In this document: one piece after another, positions 18,941 to 28,740 of the stretch | Layout of the letters: each line of letters opens with the position of its first letter | Position numbering within the stretch: the first letter of the stretch is position 1 | Assembly: GCA_947166105.1 (NCBI GenBank) | Contig: CAMVCZ010000002.1 | Coordinates: 119,896-183,895 of the forward strand | Reading direction: 5' to 3' | Length of the DNA stretch: 64,000 nt | From: an uncultured Bacteroidales bacterium | GTDB lineage: Bacteria; Bacteroidota; Bacteroidia; Bacteroidales; F082 | Made by a program: the position numbers and the translations under genes | The notes under the pieces: generated by a model | Databases searched by the model: none | What the model was told of the DNA's origin: nothing | What the model saw: only the letters and a program-made list of their open reading frames with translations

Positions 18941-21900
18941 ATGGAAAAAGCCGCCAATTTCAAGGTTTTTCAGGCCTCCGCTGGAGCGGGAAAAACCTTC
19001 ACGCTCATCAAGGAATATTTGAAACTTTGCCTCAAGGACGAAGGTTCGGTAGCCAATTTCAGGAACATCCTTGCCATCACGTTCACCAATGCCGCCGCCA
19101 ACGAAATGAAGGCCAAAATCGTGAACGCGCTTTGCGAAATCATTGACAGCAAGGCACTTGACCCGAAATCAATGGAAGCGAAATTGGTGGAGGAATTGGG
19201 CATTTCCGATGCGAATCTGAAACAAAACGCGCAAAGTCTGTTGACCCGTATCATGCACGATTACAGCAGTTTCTGTGTAAGCACGATTGATGCTTTTGTG
19301 CAGAAACTGTCGCGGAGTTTTGCCCACGACTTGGGTTTGCCGAGCCAATACACCGTCAGCATCGATACGGACGAGGTGGCGGAGACGATTACCGAGAACT
19401 TAGGCCTGAGAATCAGCGACAAAGACGATTTCCTGACCCGTTTGTTGGTCGATTTCAGCAACAACCAGTTCGACAACCAACGCTCGACGGCCATCGAGAG
19501 CCAGCTCACCGATTTCATCACGAAACTGATGACAGAGAAGGCTTACCAGAAAGATGAAAACAACAACATAAAGAACGCAGCACAATACAAGCAAACGCTT
19601 GATTTCCTGAATGGTAAAGTCCGCCATTTTGAGCAACACCTGAAGGATCTTTTGGACAAGTTCACAACGCTTGAACGTGATTTTGGCCTTCGCGACGAGC
19701 ATTATTCCTACGGGAAAAACGGTTTTGTGGGTTTTGTAAGGAAACTCTCGAAAAAGGTGTACGAGCAGCCAAGCAGCCGCTTCAATGCAGTGCTTGAAAA
19801 GCGGAATTGCCTCACGAAAGAGGCTGAAAAACAGTTGGGTAAGGCTCAAGTCGAGGCTGTCAATGCAGCTTTGCTGCCCGTGCTCGATGAACTGAAAGCG
19901 TTTTATGAAGTGGAGTTGGGTAAGTTCTTGTTTTACAGGTCGCAGCGCGACTTACTTTACCTTTATGCCCTTCGTGCGCAGATTCGGGTTGAGTTTGAGC
20001 AATTGGCCAATGAGGAAGAAGTGGTTCACATTTCGGAGTTCAACAAACTGCTCAATACCATGATGGGCGATTTTTCGGTTCCCTTTGTGTATGAGCGCAT
20101 TGGCGAACATTTCCGCCATGTTTTTGTAGACGAGTTTCAGGATACCTCTATTTTGCAATGGCAGAACCTTTTGCCGCTGATTGACAATGGCTTGGCTGCC
20201 GGGCAGATGAGCATGGTGGTTGGTGATGGCAAGCAGTCCATTTATCGTTTCCGCAGCGGTGAGGTGGAGCAAATCGTCAATTTGCCCGAGATTTACGCTT
20301 TGCCCAAGGATGAACGCGAGGCGGCTTTTGTGCAGTATGAGCAAAATTTGAAGGACAATTTCGCCTTCAAGAATTTGGACACCAATTACCGCTCGTTTGC
20401 GAATGTGGTCGATTTCAACAATGCTTTCTTTGAGGCTGCATATCAGCAACTTGCGCCTGAATTGCAAAAAGTGTATGTGGCAGAGAAGCCCGGTACCGAT
20501 GAAGGCGTGAGCATTTTCCAAAAAAAGGCCAAAACCGAAGGTGGTTTGGTGCAAGTGGAACTCTATGACACTGAAAACCAACCTGATTACTGCTTTGATA
20601 GGGTAGAGGCCATCATCCGCGACCTGACTGAAAACCAGGGCTATCAATACTCAGACATCACCTTACTCACACGCAAGTCGGACTATGGTTCCGAAATGGC
20701 CAATTTCTTGAATGATAGGGGAATACCCGTCATTTCGCAAGTTTCGATTTTGCTGAAATCGTCCGATAAGGTCCAGTTGATGGTGTGTACATTGCGGTAT
20801 TTGATTTATGGCGACAATGAACCGAATGTCGCCAATGTGTTGCATTACTGGAAATTGGCACAAAATCCTGATTTTGAAGGTGATGTCAGTGGCTGTTTTG
20901 ACGATGTGAAAGTCATTGCAAAAGGCGAGAAAGCGATGGAAACCGTGTTGGGCATTGGCGAAGCCGGTTTGCTTCAAACCGCTCTTTCCCAAGCTACCTG
21001 CCTCTACGACCTTTGCGCCAACTTGTTGAGAATCTTCCATTTCGACACCGTACGAGATGCGTTTTTGAACTACTTCTTGGAGGAGGTTTTCAAGTGGCAG
21101 ACGGGAACGAAGGAGGGCATTGCTGAGTTCTTGTCGTTTTGGGACAAGAAACAGGATGTGCTTGCCGTGAAATCGGTGAGCGGCAATGCGGTGAATATCA
21201 TGACGATACACAAATCGAAAGGCTTGGAGTTTCCCGTGGTCATCTATCCAGAGGCCATCATCGATTTGGACGAAAAACTGAATCCAAGCAAATCGGCGGA
21301 GGAATGGCTGCGACCTGAAGAATTGGGATTCGTCCCGATTCCAAATTTGGAGAAAGTACTGTTCAAATTGGACAAAAATGCCGAAAACATGGGCAATTTG
21401 GCATTGCAAAAGGTTGAAAAAGAGAAGGAAAGCAACCGTTTGGACAATCTCAACCTGCTCTATGTGGCTTTCACCCGTGCCGTGCAACGTCTTTACATCA
21501 TCGCTAAGCAAGGCAAGTCCGAAAAGCCCAATATCATCCGCGATTTCCTAAAAGACATGGAAGACCATCAAGTGCCTGATGATGAGGCTTTAATCTATCG
21601 TTTTGGAGATGATGGTTTCAGGAATCCAAAGGAGAAAACAGGGAATGATGTTGCGGAAACGCTAATGGATTCGGTTTCTGCGGATTGGTTCCAGAAAATC
21701 ACCGTCGACCCTGACCCGACCGTGGTTTGGCATTCCAAAAGTGAGCGTTTGTTGCCTCGCGAATGGGGTGAATTGGTGCATCAAATCCTGTCGAAAATCC
21801 GCTTTGCCGATGAAATGGAATCGGTGTTGTCGCCTTATATTTCAAATGGCACGATTGACGAGGAAACCGCTGCTTGGATTCGTGAAAAGTTCAACCAAAT

Positions 21901-22168
21901 GACTCATAACGAGCAGATTGCACCAGCCTTTTCCTCTTCTGCCAAGGTGAAAACCGAGTGCGAAATCCTTCACCAAGGCGAAATCCGCCGCCTCGACCGC
22001 TACGCTGAACTCCCCGGTGCCATCTATCTCCTTGACTACAAGACGGGCAAGAAAGACCCGAAACACAAAGAGCAATTAAATGACTATGTTTCAGCCATTA
22101 GGAGCATGACTGATAAGGAGATTCGAGGGTATTTGGTTTATTTGGATGAGGAGATTGAAGTTGAGTAA
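18941..22168 (+). CDS. UvrD/Rep-family helicase, AddA/RecB-like
   Basis: Walker A FQASAGAGKTFTLIKEYL; HVFVDEFQDTSILQW; VNIMTIHKSKGLEFPVVI; LLYVAFTRAVQRLYII; C-terminal nuclease-like LLDYKTGK. Confidence 0.92.
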   Translation: MEKAANFKVFQASAGAGKTFTLIKEYLKLCLKDEGSVANFRNILAITFTNAAANEMKAKIVNALCEIIDSKALDPKSMEAKLVEELGISDANLKQNAQSLLTRIMHDYSSFCVSTIDAFVQKLSRSFAHDLGLPSQYTVSIDTDEVAETITENLGLRISDKDDFLTRLLVDFSNNQFDNQRSTAIESQLTDFITKLMTEKAYQKDENNNIKNAAQYKQTLDFLNGKVRHFEQHLKDLLDKFTTLERDFGLRDEHYSYGKNGFVGFVRKLSKKVYEQPSSRFNAVLEKRNCLTKEAEKQLGKAQVEAVNAALLPVLDELKAFYEVELGKFLFYRSQRDLLYLYALRAQIRVEFEQLANEEEVVHISEFNKLLNTMMGDFSVPFVYERIGEHFRHVFVDEFQDTSILQWQNLLPLIDNGLAAGQMSMVVGDGKQSIYRFRSGEVEQIVNLPEIYALPKDEREAAFVQYEQNLKDNFAFKNLDTNYRSFANVVDFNNAFFEAAYQQLAPELQKVYVAEKPGTDEGVSIFQKKAKTEGGLVQVELYDTENQPDYCFDRVEAIIRDLTENQGYQYSDITLLTRKSDYGSEMANFLNDRGIPVISQVSILLKSSDKVQLMVCTLRYLIYGDNEPNVANVLHYWKLAQNPDFEGDVSGCFDDVKVIAKGEKAMETVLGIGEAGLLQTALSQATCLYDLCANLLRIFHFDTVRDAFLNYFLEEVFKWQTGTKEGIAEFLSFWDKKQDVLAVKSVSGNAVNIMTIHKSKGLEFPVVIYPEAIIDLDEKLNPSKSAEEWLRPEELGFVPIPNLEKVLFKLDKNAENMGNLALQKVEKEKESNRLDNLNLLYVAFTRAVQRLYIIAKQGKSEKPNIIRDFLKDMEDHQVPDDEALIYRFGDDGFRNPKEKTGNDVAETLMDSVSADWFQKITVDPDPTVVWHSKSERLLPREWGELVHQILSKIRFADEMESVLSPYISNGTIDEETAAWIREKFNQMTHNEQIAPAFSSSAKVKTECEILHQGEIRRLDRYAELPGAIYLLDYKTGKKDPKHKEQLNDYVSAIRSMTDKEIRGYLVYLDEEIEVE

Positions 22169-22192
22169 TTAATAATTGGATGAATCTCCAAT

Positions 22193-25100
22193 TTAATGCC
22201 CCACAACAAGTTTCTCAAAATAGAGGTTTTTCAATTGCTTCACTTGGACGATGTAGACGCCTGCCGGGTAATCGCTGACATCCAATTTTACGGCCTCGCG
22301 GTTGGCCTTGATGTGGCAGATTCGCTCGCCCAACAGGTTGAAGACTTCCACTTCATCGATGAATGAAATGTTTATTTCCACCATGTCTGAAGCCGGATTG
22401 GGAAACATGACCACTTCGTCCTCCAAATTCTTCACCTTCACCGTGACGGAGACCGTTTTGTAGCATCCATTGACGTGGGAAAAGCCTTTCACGGAATAGG
22501 TCTTATCCTTCTTTGGCGCGACAGTGATGCTTGCGGTGGTTTCGCCCGTCGACCAAAGATAAGCATCTGCTCCATAGGCGGTTAGTTGTACCTGATTCCC
22601 ATATTCGATAAGCGTGTCGTTGCTGCAACGCAGTGGCGGCAAGGGGCAGACAGTCAAGTCGAGTTCGTAAGTCTTGCAATTGTCTGCTTTGGAATAATGG
22701 CCACTTTCGCGAAGTGGTGTTCCAAAAAAGTCATACGTTTCACCTTCGCAAATCGTTTTTTCCAAGGTGATAATAGGGTTGGGAGTCACAGTCAGGTCGA
22801 GTTCGTAAGTCGTGCAATCTTTGACGGTGGAATAATGTCCTGTTTCACAGAGCGATTCGCCGAAGAAGTCGTAGGTTTCACCCTCGCAAATTTCAGCCTC
22901 CATCGAAACGGAATCCGACGGATGCACGGTGAGGTCGAGTTGATAGGTCTTGCAGTCAATTGATGTGGTGTAAATTCCCGTTGTGTTGATCAGGGTGCCG
23001 AAAAAGTCATAAAAGCTGTCTTCACAAATCGATTCACTGAGGAAAACAGACGGAGGGGGCGATTGCATTTGGACGACAACAAGGCTATCGTAAGTGTCTC
23101 CGTTATGAAAGAAAGCGTATGTGCCTAATTCGGAAAGGAGCGAGTCTTGGTAATAATAGGGGTCGTTTTCGCAATAGTATGTATTGATGAAATTGGTGGC
23201 GGTGTTCGATTCGTAGGTGCCAAAATCAATTCTTCCGTGTTGGCAGCGTGGATTGCCATCCAAATCGGTCGAAGGTTGGTCTTGAAGGTTCATCCCTCTG
23301 TTGATGCAAAGACTGTTGGGTTGAAGTCTCCAATCGCCGTCTTGTCCAGCAACGCCAGCCGCGACATTGGCATTTCGGAACCTGACGTAAAACCTTGGTG
23401 CCTCGCCGTCATTGTCTTGGTCGGCATTGTAATTATAGTTAGCTCCACTCCTGTCGCCCTCAACGGCACAATCCAAATAGGTTTCCTGTGGCCCGATTTG
23501 GACATTCTCTCCACCACTGATATTGCCCCAAATGATGCAGTTCCGAATCTCGCCTTGTGATGACAACGGCGCTACATAGACACCTCCGTATTCAATTTGC
23601 GCTTCGTTTTTGACGATGGTGCAGTTGAACAATTTGCCGCCAGCTTTCAAATAGCAACCCCCGCCCGTTTCGGCAGTGTTATTGTTGATAAGGCAATTCC
23701 AAAGTGTTGCCCCCTGCTGGATGATGGCGAGGCCGCCGCCGTTTTTCTGGGCAAGATTGTTGTGGAACTGGCAATGCAGGTAGGTCGTGGTTCCATTGTC
23801 ATAAACGGCTCCGCCATAGGTGTTGGCTTCGTTTCCATAAAACTCGCAGTTTTCGATGACGGATATTCCCGAACTTGCGGGTTGAAGTGAGAGGCCACCA
23901 CCATTCGATCTCGAATGGTTGAAGCGGAACTTGCAATTCTTGATGTGTGTTTGGCATTTCGCAAGGATGCCGCCTCCTTTATAGGCCACGCCGTTTTGTA
24001 TGATGAAGCCATCGATAAGTACTTGATTGGCAGCAAATTGCAACTTGAGGACACCATCAGTGTGGTTGCCGTCCAAAATGCAGGGATGGGCTTCAAAATC
24101 CCGTAAGGAAAGGTCGTAGTCGTAAGGCTCGTCGCCCTTGAACCCTCCATAAATCAGGCAGTCGCCAAACACATTGAAAGCATGACCGTCTGACGATGTT
24201 TTTGTATAGCTGCCTTCTTTGACCCAGATGGTGGTTTTGTCTACATTCGACTTGTAAATGGCTGTCTGCAAGTCACTTGTCGCGTTTTCCCATGACGAGC
24301 CGTCGCCGTTGCCGTCAGGGGTCACATAGATGATACCGTGGCTGTCACTTTGGATAGGGAAGTTGGCAAGGGGAATGATGTTGTTGATGCAGGACTGGTT
24401 GACCGAAAACCCGTATGGGCTGTTGATGGTATAAAAGCCATCGGCCACACCGTCCCAACCGAAGTTGAAATGGAACAGGCCGTTGCTGTCGTAGCCGTCG
24501 CAAACGAAAGCATGGATGCCCAAGTCTGATTTGCCTTCGTAATACACAGGGCGTTGGTTCTCAATGTTTTGCCTAATCAATGCAGTCCAATCTTCCTCAG
24601 TACAATCACTTCGGATTGAAAGGGTTGAGAAAGGATAGTAGAAAAACTCTTGGAGAGCGTTGAGGGCGGCGGTGATGCTGGAAACGCTCAGATTTGTTCC
24701 ATAGTTCATCCTTACGCTGATTCCACAATGCGAAATCAAATTTGCCACATCATAATTGATTTGCTTTACGGTATCGACCATGTTCTCCCATTGGTAGGTG
24801 GTGTTGCCGAAATCAGCCGAAAGGATGCCGTATGAAGGGCAGTTGTAAATCATTGAGCCGTTGCCTTTTAAGGGCAGTTTGTGGTAATACATGATTTGAG
24901 CTATGGCGAGGGCAACGCAACCGGCCTCAGCATGATAACACGGTCCATAGAAATCATAAGGGCAGGCTAAGTTGTGATAACACCCCTGTCCCCAAACGGA
25001 GGTCAGCAGCGGCCCGACGGAATGTTGCTGTCTCTCAGGTTTCTTGATTCGGTCAGGGTATTGGAGGAGATAATCTGTCTGTTCGTTGTAAAGACCAATC

Positions 25101-25408
25101 CAATAGGCGATGTGGTCGGGAAGCTCGCCCAATGCAGGCATGGAAGAGGTGAAAGAGTAGGCCAAAACCTCATTCATGGCAGAAACGACGACATAGCCTT
25201 TCGGCTCGATGGCAAACACAAACAGGTTCGTTTGCCCCGTTTCCGTGCTTTTGATTTCCTCGCTTAGGGTAAGAGTTTGCTGCACCTGCTTGCCTTGTTG
25301 AAGCACAAACCGCTCGGCTGTGGCGCGGGCTTTCTCGTGTCCAATAGCCGTTTGAGCTTGGACTAATTGCATGAGCAAAAGAAACACTATGACGAGGATG
25401 TTTTTCAA
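22193..25408 (-). CDS. C10 (streptopain-type) cysteine protease with beta-helix region, three Cys repeats and T9SS C-terminal domain (copy 1)
   Basis: Catalytic Cys context AGCVALAIAQIMYYH and His GIHAFVCDGYDSNGLFHFNFGWDG; ICEGETYDFFG repeats; CTD MFPNPASDMVEINI...YPAGVYIVQVK. Start assigned to TTG 25408, aligned with the ATG of copy 2. Confidence 0.9.
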   Translation of the reverse strand: MKNILVIVFLLLMQLVQAQTAIGHEKARATAERFVLQQGKQVQQTLTLSEEIKSTETGQTNLFVFAIEPKGYVVVSAMNEVLAYSFTSSMPALGELPDHIAYWIGLYNEQTDYLLQYPDRIKKPERQQHSVGPLLTSVWGQGCYHNLACPYDFYGPCYHAEAGCVALAIAQIMYYHKLPLKGNGSMIYNCPSYGILSADFGNTTYQWENMVDTVKQINYDVANLISHCGISVRMNYGTNLSVSSITAALNALQEFFYYPFSTLSIRSDCTEEDWTALIRQNIENQRPVYYEGKSDLGIHAFVCDGYDSNGLFHFNFGWDGVADGFYTINSPYGFSVNQSCINNIIPLANFPIQSDSHGIIYVTPDGNGDGSSWENATSDLQTAIYKSNVDKTTIWVKEGSYTKTSSDGHAFNVFGDCLIYGGFKGDEPYDYDLSLRDFEAHPCILDGNHTDGVLKLQFAANQVLIDGFIIQNGVAYKGGGILAKCQTHIKNCKFRFNHSRSNGGGLSLQPASSGISVIENCEFYGNEANTYGGAVYDNGTTTYLHCQFHNNLAQKNGGGLAIIQQGATLWNCLINNNTAETGGGCYLKAGGKLFNCTIVKNEAQIEYGGVYVAPLSSQGEIRNCIIWGNISGGENVQIGPQETYLDCAVEGDRSGANYNYNADQDNDGEAPRFYVRFRNANVAAGVAGQDGDWRLQPNSLCINRGMNLQDQPSTDLDGNPRCQHGRIDFGTYESNTATNFINTYYCENDPYYYQDSLLSELGTYAFFHNGDTYDSLVVVQMQSPPPSVFLSESICEDSFYDFFGTLINTTGIYTTSIDCKTYQLDLTVHPSDSVSMEAEICEGETYDFFGESLCETGHYSTVKDCTTYELDLTVTPNPIITLEKTICEGETYDFFGTPLRESGHYSKADNCKTYELDLTVCPLPPLRCSNDTLIEYGNQVQLTAYGADAYLWSTGETTASITVAPKKDKTYSVKGFSHVNGCYKTVSVTVKVKNLEDEVVMFPNPASDMVEINISFIDEVEVFNLLGERICHIKANREAVKLDVSDYPAGVYIVQVKQLKNLYFEKLVVGH

Positions 25409-25429
25409 CTGATTTGGAAGTTTACGCCG

Positions 25430-25437
25430 CAAAAATA
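25430..25437 (-). promoter_or_regulatory. -7 box (TATTTTTG) for C10 copy 1
   Basis: CAAAAATA on + strand; overlaps the track ORF start (25432), supporting the downstream TTG start. Confidence 0.5.
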
Positions 25438-25461
25438 ACGAAATTTGTCAAACCCAACATA

Positions 25462-28400
25462 TTAATGCCCAACGATAAGTTTCTCAAAATAGAGATTTTT
25501 CAGTTGCTTCACTTGGACGATGTAGACGCCTGCTGGGTAATCGCTGACATCCAATTTTACGGCCTCGCGGTTGGCCTTGATGTGGCAGATTCGCTCGCCC
25601 AACAGGTTGAAGACTTCCACTTCATCGATGAATGAAATGTTTATTTCCACCATGTCTGAAGCCGGATTGGGAAACATGACCACTTCGTCCTCCAAATTCT
25701 TCACCTTCACCGTGACGGAGACCGTTTTGTAGCATCCATTGACGTGAGAAAAGCCCTTCACGGAATAGGTCTTATCCTTCTTTGGCGCGACAGTGATGCT
25801 TGCCGTGGTTTCTTCCGTCGACCAAAGATAAGCGTCTGCTCCAGAGGCGGTTAGCTCCACTTGATTCCCATATATGATGAGCGTGTCGTTGCTGCAACGC
25901 AGTGGCGGCGCGGGATTGACGGTCAAGTCGAGTTCGTAAGTCTTACAGTTGTGCGACTTGGTATAATGGCCGCTTTCGCGAAGATAGGTTCCATAAAAAT
26001 AGTAACTCTCGCCTTGGCAAATCGTTTCTTCCAAGGTGATGGTGGGGTTGGGGGGCACAATCAGTTCGAGTTCGTACCTTTTGCAGTCTTTTATTGCAGA
26101 ATAATGTCCTGCCTCACAGAGTGTTTCGCCGAAGAAGTAGAAAGTCTCGCCTTCACAGATTTCCTCTTCCATGTCGATGACGGGCATTTGTTTCACTGTC
26201 AGGTCGAGTTCGTATGTCTTGCAATCGTGATAGGTGGAATAATGCCCTGATTCACAAAGTGTTTCACCGAAGAAACTGTATGTTTCGCCTTCGCAGATTT
26301 CTTCTTCCATGAAGACGGTTTCCTCAAACAATTGGAGAATGACGAGGCTGTCGTAGGCGGCACCTTCGTAGAGGAATGAGTAAGTGCCGGGCAAGGGGAT
26401 GAGCGTGCCATTATAATAATAAGGTGTTTCTTCGCAATAGGGACGATTGAGAATGAAGGCGACCGCATCGGATTCGTATGCCCCAAGGTCAACGTTGTTG
26501 TGCCTCATGCGTGGTTTTCCGTCCAAATCGGTTGCAGGCTGAGAACTGATGGGCCTGACCCTGTCGATGCAAAGGCTGCCCGACTGCAAATGCCAGTCGC
26601 CACCATGCGCTTCGCATCCCGCCTGCACATTGCTGTCTTTGAACCTGATGTAAAACCCTGACGAATCGCTGTCGTTTTCGGCCTCCGCATTGAAATTGAG
26701 CGTCGAACCTGACATGTCGTTTTGCACGGCGCAATAGGTATGCAGTTGCAGAGGCCCGATTTGGCTGTTCCCATCGGGGCTGGTATTGCCCCAAATGATG
26801 CAGTGCTTGATTTCATTCTGCAAGGCTTGTGTAAACGAAACGCCGCCGTAATCAGTGAGGCCTTTGTTTTTGACGATGGTGCAGTTGTAAAGGTTGGCTC
26901 CACCCCTGATGAGGCAACCGCCACCCGTATTAGCTGTGTTGTTGGCTATCAGGCAGTTCCAGAAGGTAACCTTTGAAAGTGAATAGGTGCCGCCACCCAT
27001 TTGGGCCGAGTTGTTTTTGATGGTGCAATTGATGAATTGGCTTTGGCCACGCGAGGCACTGTGGATGCCGCCACCGTTTTGGGCCGTGTTGTCGTGAATG
27101 TTACAACGGATGAAAGAGGCTTTGCCTTTTTCGTAGATGGCACCGCCGTTTTTCGCCTCGTTGCCGAAAAATTCGCAATTTTTGACGATGAGGCTATCTG
27201 AGATGTCGTTAGGAACTTGCGCGAGGCCGCCACCGTCGTACTGAGTTTTGTTGTAGCAAATCTTGCAATTGCTGACAAACGCTTTGTTTTGTATGAAAAT
27301 GCCGCCACCGTATGGCGAGTTCCCGTTTCGGATGGTGAATCCGTCGAGGATGGTGGCTCGGGTGGTGGAGTGGGGAACGGAATAAACCACACCTTGAGAA
27401 TGGTTGCCGTCCAAAATGGAGGGATGGGCCTCGAAGTCTCTTTGCGACAGGTCGAAGTCGAAAGGCTCGTCGCCCTTGAAGCCGCCATACACTTGGCAGT
27501 TGCCCAACAAAGTGAACGAAAACAGCTCAAACGGCTCCCCGTAATATGTCCCTTCCTTGACCCAAATGGAATGTTCGTTGGTGGGGTATTGGTAGATGGC
27601 CGCCTGCAATTGGTTGGTTGCGTTTTCCCATGAGGAACCGTCGCCCGTGCCGTCGGGAGCCACATAAACGATTCCGTGGCTGTCGCATTGGATGGAGAAG
27701 TCGTTCATGGGCACAAGGTTGTGGATGATGTATTGGTAGGTCGTGAATCCGTTGGGGTTGCTTAGCATGTAATATCCGTCGGCCACCCCATTCCAGCCGA
27801 AGTTGAAATGGAACATGCCCAATGTGTCGTAACCATCGCAAACAAAGGCATGTCCTCCTTGTTGCGATTGTCCGGCATAGTAAACAGGATGTTGCAGGTC
27901 GAGGTTGTTTTTTATCATGGCAAGCCATATTTCCTCATTGAAATCGGAACGTTGCGACCGCAAAGCAGTTGGAAAGGAAAAATACTGCTGGAAGGCGTTG
28001 AGTGCGCCAAACGCCGTGCTGCTATGAGGGCCATAGTTCGTCTTGACGCCAATGCCGCAATGCGAAACCAACAAAGCAACTGCGGGATTGGAGCAATTGA
28101 GGCTGTCGGCCATGTCGTCCCAGGGATAGATGGTTTGCCCGAAATTGGCCGACAGGGTTCCATAAGGGGCGCAATTGTACGAAACCGAGCCTTTTCCCTT
28201 TTTCGGCATTTTGTGGTAATACATGATTTGCGCCATTGCAATGGCCACACAACCAGCCGAAGCGTGCTGGCATGACCCGTTTTCGTCTTCAGGACAAGCC
28301 TCGTTGTAATAGCAGCCCTGTCCCCAAATGGAGGTCAGCAGCGGCCCGACGGAATGTTGCTGCCTCTCAGGTTTCTTGATTCGGTCAGGGTATTGGAGGA

Positions 28401-28740
28401 GATAATCGGTCTGCTCGTTATAAAGGCCAATCCAATAGGCGATGTGGTCGGGAAGCTCGTCCGATACAGGCATGGAAGAAGTGAAAGAGTAGGCCAAAAC
28501 CTCATTCATGGCAGAGACAATGACATAGCCCTTCGGCTCGATGGCAAACACAAACAGGTTCGTTTGCCCCGTTTCCGTGCTTTTGATTTCTTCGCTCAGG
28601 CTAAGAGTTTGCTGCACTTGCTTCCCTTGTTGAAGCACAAACCGCTCGGCTGTGGCGCGGGCTTCATCGTGTCCAATGGCTGTTTGGGCTTGGACTAATT
28701 GCATGAGCAAAAGAAACACTATGACGAGGATGTTTTTCAT
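25462..28740 (-). CDS. C10 (streptopain-type) cysteine protease with beta-helix region, three Cys repeats and T9SS C-terminal domain (copy 2)
   Basis: AGCVAIAMAQIMYYH and GGHAFVCDGYDTLGMFHFNFGWNG; repeats and CTD nearly identical to copy 1; ATG overlaps the upstream stop (TGATG). Confidence 0.92.
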   Translation of the reverse strand: MKNILVIVFLLLMQLVQAQTAIGHDEARATAERFVLQQGKQVQQTLSLSEEIKSTETGQTNLFVFAIEPKGYVIVSAMNEVLAYSFTSSMPVSDELPDHIAYWIGLYNEQTDYLLQYPDRIKKPERQQHSVGPLLTSIWGQGCYYNEACPEDENGSCQHASAGCVAIAMAQIMYYHKMPKKGKGSVSYNCAPYGTLSANFGQTIYPWDDMADSLNCSNPAVALLVSHCGIGVKTNYGPHSSTAFGALNAFQQYFSFPTALRSQRSDFNEEIWLAMIKNNLDLQHPVYYAGQSQQGGHAFVCDGYDTLGMFHFNFGWNGVADGYYMLSNPNGFTTYQYIIHNLVPMNDFSIQCDSHGIVYVAPDGTGDGSSWENATNQLQAAIYQYPTNEHSIWVKEGTYYGEPFELFSFTLLGNCQVYGGFKGDEPFDFDLSQRDFEAHPSILDGNHSQGVVYSVPHSTTRATILDGFTIRNGNSPYGGGIFIQNKAFVSNCKICYNKTQYDGGGLAQVPNDISDSLIVKNCEFFGNEAKNGGAIYEKGKASFIRCNIHDNTAQNGGGIHSASRGQSQFINCTIKNNSAQMGGGTYSLSKVTFWNCLIANNTANTGGGCLIRGGANLYNCTIVKNKGLTDYGGVSFTQALQNEIKHCIIWGNTSPDGNSQIGPLQLHTYCAVQNDMSGSTLNFNAEAENDSDSSGFYIRFKDSNVQAGCEAHGGDWHLQSGSLCIDRVRPISSQPATDLDGKPRMRHNNVDLGAYESDAVAFILNRPYCEETPYYYNGTLIPLPGTYSFLYEGAAYDSLVILQLFEETVFMEEEICEGETYSFFGETLCESGHYSTYHDCKTYELDLTVKQMPVIDMEEEICEGETFYFFGETLCEAGHYSAIKDCKRYELELIVPPNPTITLEETICQGESYYFYGTYLRESGHYTKSHNCKTYELDLTVNPAPPLRCSNDTLIIYGNQVELTASGADAYLWSTEETTASITVAPKKDKTYSVKGFSHVNGCYKTVSVTVKVKNLEDEVVMFPNPASDMVEINISFIDEVEVFNLLGERICHIKANREAVKLDVSDYPAGVYIVQVKQLKNLYFEKLIVGH

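Noticed and set aside
20663-21511. 282-aa minus-strand ORF opposite the AddA-like helicase
   Set aside because: Shadow ORF; helicase motifs are clear on the plus strand.
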